From Halomonas sp. HL-48 (GTDB taxonomy: Bacteria; Pseudomonadota; Gammaproteobacteria; Pseudomonadales; Halomonadaceae): 64,000 nt of DNA. The position numbers were made by a program, and so were the translations under genes. Shown here piece by piece: positions 62,755-64,000 of the stretch (position 1 is its first letter; each line of letters begins with the position of its first letter). The notes beneath the pieces are model-generated. The model had not been told where the DNA came from, did no database searches, and saw only the letters and a list, made by a program, of their open reading frames with translations. The stretch is from contig NZ_LJZS01000005.1 of the NCBI RefSeq assembly GCF_001314875.1, positions 124,001-188,000 on the forward strand, given 5' to 3'.

Positions 62755-63940
62755 CAAACCGCTCCAGCAACAAGGCGGTGTTATTGCCACCGAAAGCGAA
62801 GGCGTTGCTGATCGCCCGGCGGCAGTCGTGTTGCGTCGCCCTGGCGTAACGCAGCGGTGGCAGTTGCGGGTCGACCTCTCCATCGTGGACCTGGGGCGGC
62901 AGCCGCCCGGCATTGAGCGTTAACCAACAGAACGCCGCCTCCAGGGCGCCGCAGGCACCCAGGGTGTGCCCCGTCAGCGCCTTCGTCGAGCTGCACGGCA
63001 GCTGATCGCCGAAGAGATGCGCGACGGCAAAGGCTTCCATGCTGTCGTTCTGGCGTGTGGCGGTGCCGTGCAGGTTGAGGTAATCAATGGCCGTGGCGGG
63101 CAGTTGGGCCATGTCCAGGGCGGCTTGAATGGCGGTGATGGCGCCCTGGCCGTCGGGGCGGGGAGCTGAAATATGGTGGGCGTCACTGCTTTCACCATAG
63201 CCGCTGAGCTGGATGCCGCCGGTTTCGGCGGTAACCAGAAACAACGCGGCGGCCTCGCCCAGGTTGATGCCGTCGCGATTGGCCGAGAAAGGCTGGCACG
63301 GATGATTGCTGAGTGCTTCAAGGGAGGCGAACCCATTGACGGTCAGACCGCAGAGGCTGTCGGCGCCACCGGCAATCACCGCATCGCAGACGCCACCGGC
63401 CAGTAACCGCTTGGCACTGGCGAGAGATCGGGCGCTCGACGTACAGGCAGTCGACAGCGTGTAGGCGGGGCCCTCTAGCCCGAGGCGCTCGGCGACAAAG
63501 CTGGCTGAAGAACCAATTTCATGGCGCTGATAATGGAAATCGCTTGGCCAGTCGCCTTCCTGTTGACGTTTGGCCAGGGCGATTTCGGTTTCGCCGATAC
63601 CCGAGGTGCTGGTGCCGAGCACCACGCCGATACGCGCCTGGGGGCGGCGCTTGCGAAAGGCATCGAGCGTCGGCGCGAGCTGCTCCAGGGCGGCGGCCAG
63701 CAGCTGGTTGTTGCGTGAGCGGTGCGCCGCCGGTAAATCATCAGCATCCGGCAGGTCCGTGGTTACCCGCCCCAACGGCAGGCGGCGGCCGGGCGTGAAA
63801 ATATCATCGTAGACGAGCCCGCGACGACCCGTGAACAGGGCCTCGGCGATGGTCGCCAAATCGCTGCCGATTGAGCAGACCACCGCCGGGGTCATGAGGC
63901 GACAGGGCTGTGCCTGCAGTGGGCTCACTTGGCTGGGCAT
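62747..63940 (-). CDS. Beta-ketoacyl-ACP synthase (ApeO-type)
   Basis: This 397-residue condensing enzyme has an intact triad: LSTACTSSARS, LHGTATRQNDS and TGHTLGACGAL, with NAFAFGGNNTALL at the end. It resembles the ApeO ketosynthase that starts or elongates aryl polyene chains with ApeR. It overlaps the dehydratase by eight bases and the upstream partial gene by 16, so the operon continues beyond the window on the minus strand. Confidence 0.87.
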   Translation of the reverse strand: MPSQVSPLQAQPCRLMTPAVVCSIGSDLATIAEALFTGRRGLVYDDIFTPGRRLPLGRVTTDLPDADDLPAAHRSRNNQLLAAALEQLAPTLDAFRKRRPQARIGVVLGTSTSGIGETEIALAKRQQEGDWPSDFHYQRHEIGSSASFVAERLGLEGPAYTLSTACTSSARSLASAKRLLAGGVCDAVIAGGADSLCGLTVNGFASLEALSNHPCQPFSANRDGINLGEAAALFLVTAETGGIQLSGYGESSDAHHISAPRPDGQGAITAIQAALDMAQLPATAIDYLNLHGTATRQNDSMEAFAVAHLFGDQLPCSSTKALTGHTLGACGALEAAFCWLTLNAGRLPPQVHDGEVDPQLPPLRYARATQHDCRRAISNAFAFGGNNTALLLERFDD

Positions 63941-63999
63941 GCGGCGGCCTTTTGCTGGAGGTCATCGATGGGCGCAATATACAAGCGGTAATCAGCCTC
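63925..63999 (-). CDS. C-terminal end of an upstream operon gene (truncated by window edge)
   Basis: The open frame read from the edge ends EADYRLYIAPIDDLQQKAAA, then a stop that overlaps the KS start. Too little is present to name it. In aryl polyene clusters a DUF3261-type lipoprotein gene often precedes the first KS, and this tail would be compatible. Confidence 0.45.
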   Translation of the reverse strand, partial: EADYRLYIAPIDDLQQKAAACPAK

Positions 64000-64000
64000 G

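Noticed and set aside
62260..62913. Longer dehydratase frame starting at 62913
   Set aside because: The extra residues are read inside the upstream KS gene and do not fit the hotdog family; the ATG at 62754 gives normal length.

Overview
The window looks like chromosomal DNA of a halophilic gammaproteobacterium, most probably Halomonas or a close relative. The evidence is the high-GC coding style and the gene content: DUF6482, DUF6164 and DUF6435 proteins, the glnA-DUF4124-ntrBC order, an AmpC/AmpR pair and a type I-F CRISPR-Cas locus. This assignment is inferred from gene families, not from a marker gene. No rRNA, tRNA, insertion sequence or prophage was seen.

Layout. 1-13.8 kb: a truncated D-Ala-D-Ala carboxypeptidase, a DMT exporter, a dioxygenase/DoxX/LysR group, the thiamine salvage genes thiM-thiE behind a TPP riboswitch, several small conserved proteins, glyoxalase I, the divergent ampC/ampR pair, and a zinc importer (znuCBA) preceded by a 49-residue membrane protein gene and a near-consensus Zur box. 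14.0-25.2 kb: a complete type I-F system in the order cas1, cas2-3, csy1, csy2, csy3, cas6f, then a leader with two IHF consensus sites and an array of 39 repeats and 38 spacers. Between cas3 and csy1 lies a minus-strand unit made of a degenerate CRISPR repeat, a pseudo-spacer, a second repeat-like hairpin and an intrinsic terminator. The pseudo-spacer matches a CC-PAM site beside the predicted csy promoter, so the unit looks like a guide RNA with which Cascade represses its own operon. 25.2-35.4 kb: an esterase, an acyltransferase, glnA and ntrBC with NtrC and sigma-54 sites, small proteins, an entericidin-like lipoprotein, and a GGA-rich structured RNA gene that resembles CsrB/RsmZ.

35.4-47 kb: a PAP2 phosphatase and glycosyltransferase operon behind an 11-bp-phased PHO box, an ECF sigma factor operon with DGPF/YCII proteins, the ugpBAEC glycerol-3-phosphate importer behind a second PHO box, and argE. 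The two PHO boxes suggest a local phosphate-starvation programme: scavenging glycerol phosphate and probably replacing phospholipid with glycolipid. 47-54.8 kb: an RsbQ-like hydrolase, a PAS protein, a large membrane GGDEF-EAL protein with a LOV-type blue-light motif, a GIY-YIG protein and a histone-deacetylase-family hydrolase. 54.8-58.8 kb: a FAN1-like VRR-NUC nuclease overlapping an iron-sulfur XPD/DinG-type helicase. 58.8-64 kb: a TauE/SafE permease and, on the minus strand, part of an aryl-polyene-type fatty-acid-like cluster (KS, dehydratase, ketoreductase, KS, phosphopantetheinyl transferase) that continues past the window edge.
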